Origin: Halictus rubicundus
Lineage: Eukaryota > Arthropoda > Insecta > Hymenoptera > Halictidae
Direction: 5' to 3'
Assembly: GCF_050948215.1 (NCBI RefSeq)
Contig: NC_135151.1
Span: 5,372,220-5,436,219 of the forward strand
DNA: 64,000 nucleotides
Position 1 is the stretch's first letter. The number at the start of each line of letters is the position of its first letter. The notes under the pieces are model-generated. The model saw nothing but the letters and a program-made list of their open reading frames with translations. It did not search any database and was not told the origin of the DNA. Shown in pieces: positions 34,660 through 47,778 of this stretch. Made by a program: the position numbers and the translations under genes.

Positions 34660-35520
34660 GTCGCCAGGTTTCCAGTGATACGAATAGCATCGGAGCAAAG
34701 ATAAAAAAATTGTTCGCCAACAAGAACTGGTGGTCGCGATATCGTGGTACCCGTTCGCGATTTATCCTGTCGCAGATTTCCGCGTGCACGCGTGTGCGGG
34801 GGCGTGCATGCCAATATAGCATGACCGCGCTGCGGCCGGGCTAGACGGTTTGCCCGTGCGACCTGCGATTAAAGTATTAAATATTTAATAGTGGCTCGCG
34901 CATCCTCATAAACAATCGAGCCGTTTATCGGATGTACGTCTATACACGACCCGCTCTACGACGTATGGCGCGACCGATAAATATCCCGTTTCGAGGGCTT
35001 TAATTTCATCGGGACATCGATTTTCCAATTTTCATAGAAACTTCTCGCCGGGTACAAAATTTTATATTGATCGCAACAGGATCCTCGATTTACTGTTGAC
35101 ACAGAACCCCGCGAAATTACAGGAATGCTGAATTAAAACCAAAAATGACTTTATAACCTAAAATCTGGTGACTTCGTGCGAACAAATCTTAAAATAGGTA
35201 ACTCAATTTTTTTAAAGTCAGTTATAGAGCAAAGTCAGAAGCTGCAGTGACTTTTTTGATAGTAGTGAAATTTGATTTTGGCAAAAGAATTGTGTCAATC
35301 CTTGCATATGAGTATCATGGGACATCCAAAGCGTGATCCTTAAAATGAACTCTTGGAGACGTTATGCGATTTTCGAAGCTATTCGACAGACCTATTTCCT
35401 CCCACAAATTTCTTTTCGCGTTTAATAGTATCTATTCTTCTGTGATAGTCATACGCTTTTTTTCGGAACGTATAAAGAATGACAGAGAAGGTAAAGATAT
35501 AATGATCGATGAAGTGTTGC
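34660..35520. other. No gene seen
   Basis: CpG-rich at 34730-34990, AT-rich after. No coding support. Confidence 0.5.
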
Positions 35521-35528
35521 GTGTAGAG

Positions 35529-35925
35529 CAGGCCTGGGCAACTTGCGGCTCGCCAGCCACAGACCAGTGTCGCCGGATGAGGGGAGGGAGCACGAATTGA
35601 GGGGAAAAAGTTACCCGCTCTCTGCCAGTATCTGAGTATGCACGACAGTGACGGATCGCGTCATGTGACCGGGCCGTGGCGGAAACATGGGGGAATACTG
35701 CGGTAGAAGGGGAAATTAGAGTGGGGGAACAAGTCTTGATCTGGCGACTCTGCCACAGAAGACTGCTCCCCCTGCTTGTGGGTCCACCCACCAAACTCCT
35801 GTGGAGTGTAGATGTACGCGAGGTATAGCACGGTAAGGGCAATATGAAATAGTTGATAGTGGGGGACCGGTATACTGGTAGTGGGAGTTGTTAAGCGACG
35901 ATGGAGAAGAAGTTGCCCAGGCCTG
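35529..35925. mobile_element. hAT-like MITE, 397 bp, with 8-bp flanking repeat
   Basis: The ends are CAGGCCTGGGCAACTT and its exact inverted copy. The eight bases outside are GTGTAGAG (35521-35528) and GTCTAAAG (35926-35933), 6 of 8 matching. Ends starting CAG and an 8-bp duplication are the hAT pattern. The antisense 136-codon frame across it is not a transposase. A single related end lies at 53701 and a related interior at 59493. Confidence 0.8.
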
Positions 35926-35989
35926 GTCTAAAGTATTATATTATTTATTCAAGCAGACTGTCATTTCTTGTTGAAATTTTCATTTCTTT

Positions 35990-36244
35990 GCCTTCAAGGT
36001 CATCCGAAGGTCATGGTATAATAGGTCGTTGAATTCGTCCTGATACGGGCTATAATACTGACAAGTCAAAAATACGAAGTGCCATTTAGAAAAATGAAGG
36101 TGACCTTGACAATACTAAAAAAAAATTTTTTTCCAACTTTTTTTATTGCAATGTATAGCCAATCAAAAACTGATCAACTTTTGTTTGTCAGATAATCGCA
36201 AGTACTTGAAAAATCGTGAAAAGTGTTACGTGGGACACCCTGTA
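35990..36244. mobile_element. Partial family E element (right end only)
   Basis: The right end, …GTGGGACACCCTG then TA, fits the CAGGGTGTC family. The body contains TCAAGGTCA (35994-36002) and its inverse near 36106-36114. The left end was not found, so the start is arbitrary. Confidence 0.5.
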
Positions 36245-36246
36245 TA

Positions 36247-38915
36247 CACAGTTCCTTAGCTTATAACATTGGAATAATTTGATATTTTGTATTATATTTC
36301 TGTCAGATGGAAAATCAGGATGCTGTGTGTTTATGTCCAACTTTAGATATTGGGCGGTGTTGGTATACAGCAGCAGCTAAAACACGACGGTATTCGAACA
36401 GCTGAAAAAGTGTCTGGAATCTCGGCGGAGAGGATCTGGGCGATGACAAATTAATCTGGCCGAAACGATTAATTAAAATGTATTATAAGTCTGGGTCACA
36501 GTGGCGCGGGATCGCGTGACGCGCCAAGGGACGGCGCGCACTCGATTCATCATGTTTTGTGTCGCTGCCACGTCGATGATAATAAATCCCTGTCAGGGCG
36601 GTTCGGTGAAACCGAAATGACGAAGGCGGCCGCTGCCGAAGGATAGCCAGCAGAGAAAAAAAGGGGGGCTGCATCTCTGTTTCATCTACATTTCCCGTAG
36701 CAGTCCAGCGACCAGTCACCTGTCGTGCCGCATGTTCCTCTCTCGCGACCTGCATTTCCCAACCCCCTTCGTCGACCGTCGTGGAACCTATGCTAAATAA
36801 TGATCTATGATACCCTCGTGGGGTGCAAATATACGCCCGTGTTGCCGGCGCACATATACCGTGCACCTACGTCGATGTAAACGAAAGCTGCAAGAGAATA
36901 CCACCCTTCATCCCCCATCCCCCGGTGACCTCTCGTCGTTGCTGGCCAAAGTGCAGGTGAACGCGAACACGTTATGCAAGAAGATATATTGTTTTTCACT
37001 TAAAATGGCCGCCCTGATATCTACCTGTCTCCATTTTTTTTTTTTTTTTGGAAGACATGTCTCAGCAGAGATTTTGTTAACTATTTTGCAATTTTCCTGA
37101 TAATTTTGGAGCAGTTACATTCGATCTTTGCAGATCATTAGAAGTTTTCTGAACGAATGTAGAAAATAGTAGAATAATTCGGTAGCTTCTCCCCCTGGGA
37201 AATAATTATACTGTTAATAATCTGTCGAAGGACCAATTGTACAAAATGGGCAGTTACCATAATCGATAAATTGAAATTTGTAGGGTATCAAGTTTGAAGT
37301 CCAACGGGGAACACAGTCGAGGTGTTTGGTTTTGATCTCAGGCTCGAAGACAAAGCTTTGACTTACAGCTTACAAAGCGACAGAGTTGCTGGTGCGTCGT
37401 GTCTTGTCCGGATAACAGTGTTGCACGTCGCGTTCACGATAACAGGAATGGAAATGTCTTCTACGGAACACAACCGACAATATCTGACTTCGTCTACGAG
37501 AGACAATGTATTATAAAATATTTTACAATGTACTTAGGTACTTTTTTCGGAGGTGGAAGCAATTTCCAAGATAGGGGATGAAAAACACGTTCAAAAAGGA
37601 ACCTCGACGGTTCATCAACACGAACAACAATATTATGCGTTAAACGCACGACCAAAATATTTATTGATAAACACTTTCCTTTCTTTTACAGTTCATTGAA
37701 GGTGTGTTCAATAGAGCTGTCAATTTTAGGAAATTTATAAGATCAAAAATGGGTTTGGTTATTATTTTGTCAGTGTTTTAAAATTTTGAATACGTGTACG
37801 ACTACCGTTCGAAATAATACATTATAATTGTTATGCAATTATCTTCACTGTTATTTTAAGTATTCTACGATTCGAGCAGGATATCACTTTTCATGGCTGC
37901 CATTATATCTTAATAACGAATCGATCAATCTTCTTCAAATTTTGCAATTTTGCCATGTTTTGCAATTCATTTATTGAGATACCATGGTGAAAAGTAATAT
38001 TTTCTGGAAAACATAGAATAATTTAAATAATAATATAGATAATTCTATAAAAATTACACTGTATCATCTTGAAAAGTTAAACATGTATGTCAAATTTCAA
38101 GACACTTAACCTATAACAACCTAATCATTTTTGATCTCATAAATTGTCTAAAATTAACGACTCTAATTGGCTATACCTCCTTAAATTTCTTAGCAATATC
38201 CCTCTTACTGTGGTAAATTTTACCAAAATAATCAGCAAAGTGCGAAGTTTTATACACCCACATGAAGCATCATTAAATCAAATATTAACGAAGCTGCATG
38301 CTTCGACGCGTTGCATAACTTGGTAAAAATATTTAGTAGCGGGCAACAAAACAAATCCCGCTTGTAATAATGAGCTTTCGGAAGCATGGACTTTCATAAA
38401 TGCCCATGGTCTAGTACCTAATTAGTCAATGATACCAACGAATAAACGTATTCTCTCAATTATCCAATTTGCTTTGCAAATACAAAAATAAATGCATATG
38501 CATGTTGTGGAGGTGTCGATGGGCGGTCTTATGCATTTATACAGAATATTAACGCGATTAATTAATTATCTTGTTCAGTAACACTTTCCGTTGAAGCGTC
38601 GAGACAGTACTACCTTTTCTTTTTCTTAAAACCGTTCTGGGAGTGAGCGTACACGGTTAACTTCCCCGACGAAGTATTAAGAAATTAGGTAGATTATAAT
38701 CACTCATGGAATTTCGCTTTATCAATGGTTGTTAGTTAACATACTGTAAAGTTTTATACAAGTGAATTATAAATGAATTTCGAACTTTGAAGTCGATTAG
38801 TAGAAGAAAATGGGCTCCTAAAATTGTATTTTAAATTGATTTTTCATAAAAGTTTCTAGTTTTAGACCATCCGTTAAGAGCTACGTGAACCTTCAAAATT
38901 ATTTTTTTGGACATG
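36247..38915. other. No gene seen
   Basis: CpG-rich to about 36970, then AT-rich. A poly-T run of about 18 lies at 37033-37050. Frames at 36483-36866 and 36807-37100 overlap on opposite strands and lack domains. Confidence 0.5.
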
Positions 38916-38917
38916 TA

Positions 38918-39452
38918 CAGGGTGTTCGACTACAAGGAGGGAGAAAATTGAAGGGGTGGTTCTCCATGACAATATAAGACGAAAATGAAGAGTAAAATGT
39001 GGTGATTTCGGCTACATTTTTTTAGTTATTAACAAACTAAAAATCCGCCTAGAATGCGGCAACCCGGCCAACAGAGGTGTACGTTGCGTACGTCATAGAG
39101 GCGCGCGACAATCACGTGTCACGTGACAGATACTCTCCGTGCGTCGTAAGAAGTCATCTAGGTCCGATTAGGTCATTGCACACACATTTTCGGTTCCAGC
39201 CGAATTATTGGCTAAAATGTGTGACGTCAAAGCCTAACCATTGGGTGTGCGCGAGGACCCCCTTTCGATGCGTGATTGTCGCGCGCCATTTTGACGTAAG
39301 CAACGTACACCTCTGTCGGCCGGGTTGCCGCATTTCAGGCGGATTTTTAATTGATAATAACTAAGAAATGAAGCCGAAATCGCAATTCGTTTATTCTTCA
39401 TTTTCTTCGTAGATTGTCTTGGAGAACCACCACTTAAATTTTCTCCCACCTG
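38918..39452. mobile_element. Family E foldback element, ~535 bp, with foreign core
   Basis: The left arm (CAGGGTGTTCGACTACAAGG…) and right arm match inverted over about 200 bp, including GCGGCAACCCGGCC and CAGAGGTGTACGTTGC. TA flanks both sides (38916-38917, 39453-39454). The right tip lost about 15 bp. The centre (39133-39245) matches the small palindromic element at 59561, so it is probably a nested insertion. Confidence 0.85.
39133..39245. mobile_element. Partial family J element (core of the foldback)
   Basis: CACATTTTCGGTTCCAGCC through GTGACGTCAAAGCCTAACC is about 85% like 59635-59700. It includes a hairpin (CACACATTTT…AAAATGTGTG) and a perfect TGACGTCA palindrome (CRE-like). The left edge also resembles the other copy's CGTAAGAAGTC. 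Confidence 0.6.
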
Positions 39453-39454
39453 TA

Positions 39455-42400
39455 ATGAGGTAGAAAATAAAATCGCTAAAAATCTGAGTACACATTTTTG
39501 TTATTTTTACAAACTAATGTCAAATCGTGACTTTAGCATCCGTAGATCTAGCATTAATTGGGAAGGTAGGTATCGACAAGACCATTACCGTGGCGGGGCC
39601 ATCGATTTACATTGTAATTTCGCGCAAGTTAGGAACCGCGAGTGTCGCTCGATTATTGTGCCCCCGGTGTTTTGCTAACATGCTCGAATGCATTATGAAT
39701 TTTCTATTTCTGTATTCGAACGGGGACCAGATGGGGAGCGATGCGTGTGGCCGCAATGCCATCACGACGCGCGAGGGTTGAAATCCGGAGCACGAAGAAA
39801 TATATTATTTCCGATTTAGCGTTTCACGCAGCTGCTCGTTATCGATTCCGTGTGTCGTTCGCTCCGTAGAAAATATTAATTCATTCGCGGAATCGTTTAA
39901 ATACATTTCACGGCAAACGACTATTTTAATACGGCCCCGGCCGAGCCGCCCGCTATCTTCCTCCGAGGGCACCCGCATCAGAATCGCATTAGACATTTCG
40001 GTTTTCCGTAGCCGAACGAATAAAATCCACTCCGAACCGCTTTTCTGTCAACCACTATGTTTTCCTTAACTTTCCTGCGTCGCCAGGAGGAGCCGAACTT
40101 ATATAACCCATTCGATTTCTTTCCCCCAAGGGAGTTTATCGATACGGAGAAACGTTATTCCACTTTCTGTTCTCGAGCAGCTTTGATTATTTCAACCGCA
40201 CTGTTCATTCTCTTCATTTATGCATAAAACAAACGCTTATAGTTCGTCAAGCGATAGTATTGTCTGTTTTATGTACCATCATGTTTTCGTTATTCAGTCG
40301 ATAGATGCATCGAATTTTATGTATTCGTGACATAAATGGATGGAGCATAAAACAGTAGGAAGATAAGGGGAATTTGTTCACGTTGACTGCCAACTACGAG
40401 ATAACTCGTAGTTTGCGTTATTGCCATAAGAATTAATTAATAATATTTTTGCATTAAGAGCCAAGACTCCGTAGAGTCAAGGTAGAGATAAGGTAGAGTG
40501 ACCACGTTACCGACAAAAATAGGCGAAAAATGGTTTCACGTGCCTCAACTTTTCGTCCTTATATGAGAATATTTTTCGCTGGGAAAGGGCTCATTCGAAA
40601 GAGGAAGGTTCACAGTTCTTTTACAATTTTAAATATGTTTAAAGGGAAGGCTGTGAACGGAAATTATACAGCAGGTACTGACCTGCTGACTCTGCAAAAG
40701 TCATGTGACTACCCTTGGCTCTTAAAAAATGACATTCGCGTATAAAATGATAAATTATTTAAGAAGTTTTTTGCGATGATGATTAAATTAAATAGGATTT
40801 TTACACCGGAATCCTGAAAAGTACCGTGGCGGTCAACGTGTTGAGAGAAAAAATGATTAAAGGAAGAAGCATGTGCTTCCGATGCCTTCCGATTAAGAAT
40901 GTTTTATATTTTGCATGAAGATCCGCAGTCCGCTGATCACGTTATACTCGAGTCTATTGTACGCAACGTGCTGACGTTAAATTACCGCACGTACAGTATT
41001 AGCTTTCCGCGCGCGGCGTTCAAAATCCGACTCGCGATGATTGAATCGAGGCCGTCGATTTTCTGGGCCACTCAAGACGTCAGAATTTCATGCGCCATAA
41101 CGCCGGTTAATTTAATTTTCACGTCGATCCGTAGCGGATACGAGTGTCGATCGATACAAGTTGCCCGCGAACGGTATTATTCACGAACGGACGGGGGGCG
41201 AGTTTACGGTGCGGCGAGAGCGCAAACGGTTTATTCGCACTGAAATTCTTTTATCTGCGGGCCGGAGGTCGATTGTAATATTTTTCGCGTGCCATCGCGG
41301 CTCGCGCACGCTCCACAGTGTTCGGACTGTTATGGGAGTCCGCGGAAAATGAATAACTCCTAAACTAAACCGTTTCCGACCTAAGACCCCTGGTGCTCTG
41401 TTTAAACGAGGACAATCCAATGCTGCTAAAAAGAATTGAAGTGATCTTTATCTTCTTATCAAATAAAAACCTTGTTTCCAATTTTGTTTTATTAACATTT
41501 ATTATCGTATGATTACCGACCAACTTCTGTTTGAAAGTTGCGCGACACGGCCATTTTCTCCGATTCGGGCAAACATGGACGAATAAAATCCAATTGCTAT
41601 TTAAAGCATAATTTGTCCAGAAGGAGTGTGCAGAAAATCAGAGATGCAATTTTTTAAAAACTCGAATCAAAGTTGATAAACAGGTAACATGAACAATTGG
41701 GACAAATTGTTAATACCTGAAAAATATTCGGGTTTTGGAACGCCTTATAGACATTACATGTAGAACTCAAATGAATCGAATAAACGTACAGCAAACAGTA
41801 CGTGTTCCAGAAAATATATCGACCGTTATATTCGATTTTATGCTATGGTTTCAACAATAAATTCATGTATTTAACAAGAATTGTGCGTAGTATTGCCAAC
41901 TACATTACGAATGTTTAGCGACGAAAATTTTAATAGATTTCGTACCTGGAAAATTGGATTTTTTAGGCCTGTCCCGAACACAGTTCGGTGGTCAGTCGAT
42001 CGATTCGTGCAGCGAAAGAGGGAGACTATTAATTGCGCAATTTCCTACGGACAGGGTCGCATAATTAGAAAAATATCGCGGGGTGCAACGGATTTCGCGA
42101 TGCGTCGCTCGCTCGTCGGACAATGCAGCCAAGCCGATCGATGGTCGAAATTAATTTAATAGACACGTTCCCGCATAGTCCATTAACTTTTATCTCGTAC
42201 CGGCATCGGTGTCATTGTCGCAAGCGGATCGCGTTCGCGTCCGCTGCAATTGCGGCCGATTGACAGCGAGCTCGTTCAAGCTCGTTTGGTCGTCACGGTT
42301 AATATGATATGCTGACCGATCCAGATCCACTGCCTCTCCGTCGCTGCTGCTCCCTTGTTATCTAGAAAAACAAATTCCACCCGTCGGTGTCGTTTCGCAT

Positions 42401-44335
42401 GGTTTTCCCACCCGTTGCCTCGCGTCACGGAACTATAGCGTTTCTCTCGCCGCTATTAGCACGCTCGAACTGTTCGTCGCTAATGCAGCTTGCTCACGTA
42501 CGCTGCTACTCGTTGCCGACCCAACCCCCCCCCCCCCCCGCCCCATCATCCCCTAGATCGAGACCAGCGTCCACACGAGGAGAAATTTATGCGCAAGCCG
42601 TGCAACACCCACGAAAAGCACATTTGGCCGCGTTTCCGTCTCGTGACTGGCCGCCACGTTTACGTACCATTAATGCGTCATCTGATTACCAAACGACTCA
42701 TTTAATCACGATATCTTGTTAGACCTGGATCCCGCGTGACGTATGGCACACGAGGTGAAACGACTTGTACAGCTGGAAAAAGTCTGCCCAGAAAGTACTC
42801 GGTAGACCGTAGATTTTTTACGGAAAATATGACTGTTTCTATATACATTGTTTGATATATTTTAATATTTTCGAATGCGTGCCCTCACGCGAGTATACGA
42901 AATCTCAAGTTCGTATGGCATACAAAAGGGAAGTTACAGGAAGAAATATGAACGTGATCTCTTCTTCTCTGACATCTCTTTTGTACGCCATAGAAACTTA
43001 TATCTTTGTCAGAAAATGTAATGAACTGAAAGCGAAAACATAGAAAAACATATGAAAGTTTTCCGTGAGTATGGTTAAATAAACAGATTTTTTACTCCAA
43101 ACGAAAATAACCATAATATCAAGGTCTGCATACTCCCCTTCTGTATAACGTATATTATAATTATGAGGTCCTACAGATCTTTTTTTTTTAAATTATTCGT
43201 TTAATGTTGCTTCAACATCAAAGGTCATTAGCAACACGGTACATTTATTTCAAAGGAAACACTGTAAAAAGTGAATTGTAGTTGTTTAAACTCGGTAGAG
43301 TCGTTTGAATTTGTAAAAACCAACTGCAGTTCTTCACTTCGTTTCCAAATATATGGTTGTTAATATGTGATTATCGATCGAATATTTTAGGTTTCGATGA
43401 AATTTCGTGAGCGCATTTACAAACTAATTATAATATCATTTATTTCTATCAACTACGCCTGCCGTGTACTTTAAATTGTCATTTCAAATGGAGTACCATA
43501 GTTTTTAGCTTATCAAAGGCAAAAATAAATGAAATTTTAATGAAATGAAAAATGAAAAATGAAAAAAAAACTGTAAAATGAAATGAAAAATTTTTAATCT
43601 AGTACCGTAACATTTGCTTTAAAAAATGTTCAAAAATTCATTGGCAAATATTATGAGATGCGAGTGAAGCTTCCGCTACGAAGGCTGTTTTAATGATATT
43701 GTTACACCGCCGCAACATTCAATTAATACCGCAAGTAATTTAACAGAATCTCTTGTATACCCGTTGCAGGGATCAAGTATCCCATATTTATAATCATGTC
43801 TTGCGGGAACGAGTTTTCGTATAATTTTACTGGCGGATCGAAATTTCAGTCGAGAATAATTAGAAACCATGCAAAATTCACCGTGATTACCTCGCATCGA
43901 AGATGCACCGTAAAATTCGCTATTGGCGATGAAATAATGAAGTTTCTGGAACAACGGGATGAGGTTTGGAGCCTTGTCTCGAACAAAGCCTTAAAAATTA
44001 ACGGAGCTTCTAAATTGTTTATTTTCAAAGTTTTGCGGGTTCGAACTCTGTTTTCATCTTCTTCCGCGAATTTATCACGAATTATCACCTCGTAGTTTCT
44101 GCAGGAAATAATTAAATCCTCCGCTACGAGAAAGCGCATGTACGATCTCTACGAAAAGCCACTCTTGGCTGAGTGGCACTGAAAATTTGAAGCAATTATT
44201 CGAAAGACTTCTGAAGTTATTAATTGGTTATAGACAGCGATACGCGATATTGGAAATATCGATTGCAAATAGATGTGGTAACGATTTGGTTATTGTATTA
44301 ACATGCTGTAATATTGAGGTTATATAAAATAAATA
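39455..44335. other. No gene seen over 4.9 kb
   Basis: Unique DNA alternating between CpG-rich (39560-40000, 41000-41350, 42180-42700) and AT-rich stretches. A C16-type run lies at 42525-42540. A lone right end of a family A MITE (…TTGCATGAAGATCCGCAGTCC then GCTGATCAC) lies at 40908-40940. No frame here has a domain. Confidence 0.5.
40899..40931. mobile_element. Lone right end of a family A MITE
   Basis: TGCATGAAGATCCGCAGTCC matches the family A end. The next nine bases, GCTGATCAC, fit the family's target preference. The partner end is missing. Confidence 0.5.
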
Positions 44336-44339
44336 TTAA

Positions 44340-44411
44340 CTCTTTGCAGTCGAGAACTATTTTAATTAGCGGTACAATGGCGCTTGTATGGCGGTATTCG
44401 ACCGCAAAGGG
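44340..44411. mobile_element. 72-bp TTAA-flanked piggyBac-like MITE
   Basis: The ends are CTCTTTGCAGTCGA and, complemented, CCCTTTGCGGTCGA (12 of 14), each bounded by TTAA (44336-44339, 44412-44415). It is the smallest complete element in the window. Confidence 0.85.
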
Positions 44412-44415
44412 TTAA

Positions 44416-45574
44416 TTACGTTTTCATTATAAAATTGTACAAAATTTTTTTCATCCCCATTCGCAATTATATCCCAAAAAAGCAACACGTTAAATACGAG
44501 TTCTGCAGAATTTAATGTTGCGCATCATATTTTTTTTTTTGCAATTTGATACCGCAATTCAATTTCGTATTCTGTTATTGTCTTTTGTATAATGCGATTT
44601 GAGTGACGCGGACTGGATGTCTGTCACAGTACGCATGGCGGTGAACGCGTTAATGGCGATGCACATCGAACACCGATGCTTATTTTAATGCAGACAATTT
44701 CTGTGGATCGGGGTGAATTTTCGGCCCGGCGCGACAACGCTTAATATTATATAATAAACGCTACAATCCCTGCCGATTCATTTACTCTGCCCGCGGTGAC
44801 TGTGGAGCTTAATGTCAGCGAGCGTGGATTTACAAAACCGGACTTCCGGGCAAAAATTCCGCGTGCAATAATACGGCGCCAGTCACTTCGTAAATTTCCA
44901 TTAATATTTACAACTACACGTCATATTTTGTCAATTACGAATGCAAGTTTAATACTGTGTGTACAAACTGTGCGTGTGATTATCATTCAATTACAACGGC
45001 GAGGAACGCGAGCGCCAACGCGAAATGAAATTAGTTGTTCTGCTTCCATTGGTATAAACTATTACGCAACGTAGAATATTTCGCACAACGTTCCCGCGAT
45101 TTTCCGTATAATGCTCTGCGGCGTGATACGCTGCCTGTCAAATACTTAATTCTGCTTCGAAAACAACGATGTTTTCCAAAATCCGCGGTTCCGAAGCTCC
45201 ATTCTACCGTTCAATATTCCGGGATCACGGGCTTTGTAACTGTATAACGAATTGACATCTGACGTTTCAGCTTATTTGCAAATGCAGCTTCAATTCGTGG
45301 AATAAATAATGATAGTCACTATTGTCAGGTCGTCATGCAATTTTCCAATTTCGTGATTAATTTGATTCAAGCTAAAACGAGGAAATATTCGCAGACTTCA
45401 TTTAGTTTTTGTTTCAGTTTAACCAAAGTTAAATAATCGTACCATCTATAATTGTCCCTCGTCGAAATAATAACAATTTTCTATATGGTATTCGATAAAT
45501 TCTCGTGTCTGACATTTCTAGTGTACAATGTTATGACACGAACGTAAATGAGCACATCAAATTATTTCAATTAT
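44416..45574. other. No gene seen
   Basis: Unique DNA; short unrecognised frames only. Confidence 0.5.
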
Positions 45575-45583
45575 AGTAATAAC

Positions 45584-45770
45584 TAGACTGCGGACTCTAT
45601 GCATTTATGACAAAACTGAATTGGTAAAATATCAACCTAGCGAAGACATTAAAATAATCAAAGAGCACTATGACGGCATTTTCAGCTTCTTAAAATTATT
45701 AAAAGGAGAAGTACATTCTTGCTAACAATTGACTTGGAATATTTTTATTTTGCATAAGTATCGGCAGCCT
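45584..45770. mobile_element. Family A MITE with perfect 9-bp duplication AGTAATAAC
   Basis: It begins TAGACTGCGGACTCTATGCA and ends TTGCATAAGTATCGGCAGCCT. AGTAATAAC stands on both sides (45575-45583, 45771-45779) with no mismatch. Confidence 0.85.
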
Positions 45771-45779
45771 AGTAATAAC

Positions 45780-47778
45780 ATATAGTAAAAATCACATTCT
45801 TTTCGATAAAATAGGATGTACAATGAGAAGTGTATGAAAACAGAAACACATTATTGCTGCAAATCATCCAATTACTGGTTAGCAAAGGAACAGCATTACG
45901 GGCAAATTGCAGGCGAACAAAGTTCGGGCTGGGTCTCGTAGAATTTATGAACGTCCCGAAATTTCATCCGCCGCGCGCAACACAAAATTCATATTCATTA
46001 TTTGCGTAAGAACCGAGCCATTTTCCCGAACATGGATCACGATTATTCGTGCGTTACGATTGTACGCGAACCACGACAGTATAAATCCTCCGGCGGCACC
46101 GAGGGGCAGCATAATCTCCTTGTGTTTCACGGTTCGGGAGCGTTGTATACATAATATCGCGGGGCGTGCAGCATACTTTATTTAATTCCTTTCAGCGACC
46201 TTCTTCGGTAGCGGGCGCCATCGCTGCAGCCGGCCGAACACACGAGGATGTTGTTTACGGTAACCTACGCAGAAACAGATGAAGATATACGACTAGATGT
46301 TTTTGCAATCGAATTAATATGGCCGAGCGCATTTTCCGCCGGGATACTATTACCGAGCGCATTTTCCACCGGGATACCGTTACCCAGCAAAAGTCTACCG
46401 TTGCCGTCCATTACACAAATAACAGAAATCCTTGACAGATGATGCTGGACCCGATCGGTTTCTTTATTCCAGCTAAACATTTCTTTTCAGAAATCTACTC
46501 CCAGTCGGATCTTCTTAGCTAATCCTGGAAAGACAAAGAACAGTCTGAAAAAAGAGATTTTCAAAAATCTGGAAAGATTACCGGGCCTTTTTCTTTAACA
46601 AGCATTTTTTTTTTCAAGTGTATATTTACAACTACAACTTGTAGTAATTGTCTTGTTGTAGAACCTTACAAATATTCCGGGATAAAAGCGTCCCTTCCAC
46701 AAATTGTTTTCCCGAGACTCTGGAAAGAAAGAGTAATTTTTTATAGAAAAATTACTGGACTTTTTTCTTCGACGTATACTTATATTGTGCAACTTTTATT
46801 CATTACCTCTATTGAAGGCTAATTGCAGTTGAGCGCTGACACGACACAACATCGTCTCGTTTTTCGTTGTATCACCGAAAAGGAATTTTGTTGTTAAACC
46901 ATGCAGCATGTTAGAAAGGAAACGGTAAAAGTTTACGATTCTGTGCTTCACGGGTGTTCCGAGGCAATTCCATTTCAAGCGAAAAATCAATATGTTATGA
47001 AGGAAGGAGCAGCAACAAGTAGGATACGTTCCTAAAATTTAGTCACATATTTCAGTTGGTGGTAGTATGCGTGTTTCATATTCGCGCGGTGTCTTCCCCC
47101 AGAGACACCAGTTCGTACCTTGGATTTTTACGGAAGGAACCACGGAGTCACGAATAACAGGAGTGCCCGTGTTGGATCGATAACGTATCACGAGCGTAAC
47201 GCGTACTCGGTCGCTTGATATGCGAGTCTAGAGGTGATTTGTGTCATCGGTTCGCCTCGGGGTTCTTGGCTTATATTTGGATCCGAAGGCATTACCTTCG
47301 ACTGTATTTCTGGTTTCACCTACGAGAAATGGATTTTCGGGTACACCAAGTGCTATTATTTTTGCGAAACTCTGCCCCCCAACTGTACCAATATTATCTT
47401 AATGGAACGTACGAGATAACAGACACAACACCGCACCAAAATTAAAGCATATTTACGGACTACTTGTTAAACAAACGTTTAAATATCTTTAGCTCTTACT
47501 ATAGCAGTATCAAAATATTTCTTCAATTGCATTTCTTATTATTAGGATTTTTATGCAAAATAAAACTTGTATGTAGCAACTGCGACGTACAGAAACTACG
47601 TAGACGTTTATGTCTTAATAATTTTAGTGAGCTGAAAATGATGAAACGGGATTTTCAAATTCTTTAAATGTTTCTATGGTGTATCCTTAAAATTAGAACA
47701 TGTTTGAACCGTTCACAAGCCGTATCGATTCACCACTATGTATTCCAGATTTTTGTCACTCTACTACCGAAGCATAAT
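45780..47778. other. No defended gene
   Basis: Contains two 30-bp tandem units at 46324-46383 (GAGCGCATTTTCC…CCGGGATAC), a weak repeat of stretches near 46555 and 46720, and a lone family A-like left end at about 47550. A cysteine-containing frame at 47219-47419 is discussed in findings. Confidence 0.45.
46324..46383. repeat. Tandem repeat, two 30-bp units
   Basis: CCGAGCGCATTTTCCGCCGG and CCGAGCGCATTTTCCACCGG start 30 bases apart. The period is a multiple of three, so it does not break the open frames across it. Confidence 0.85.
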
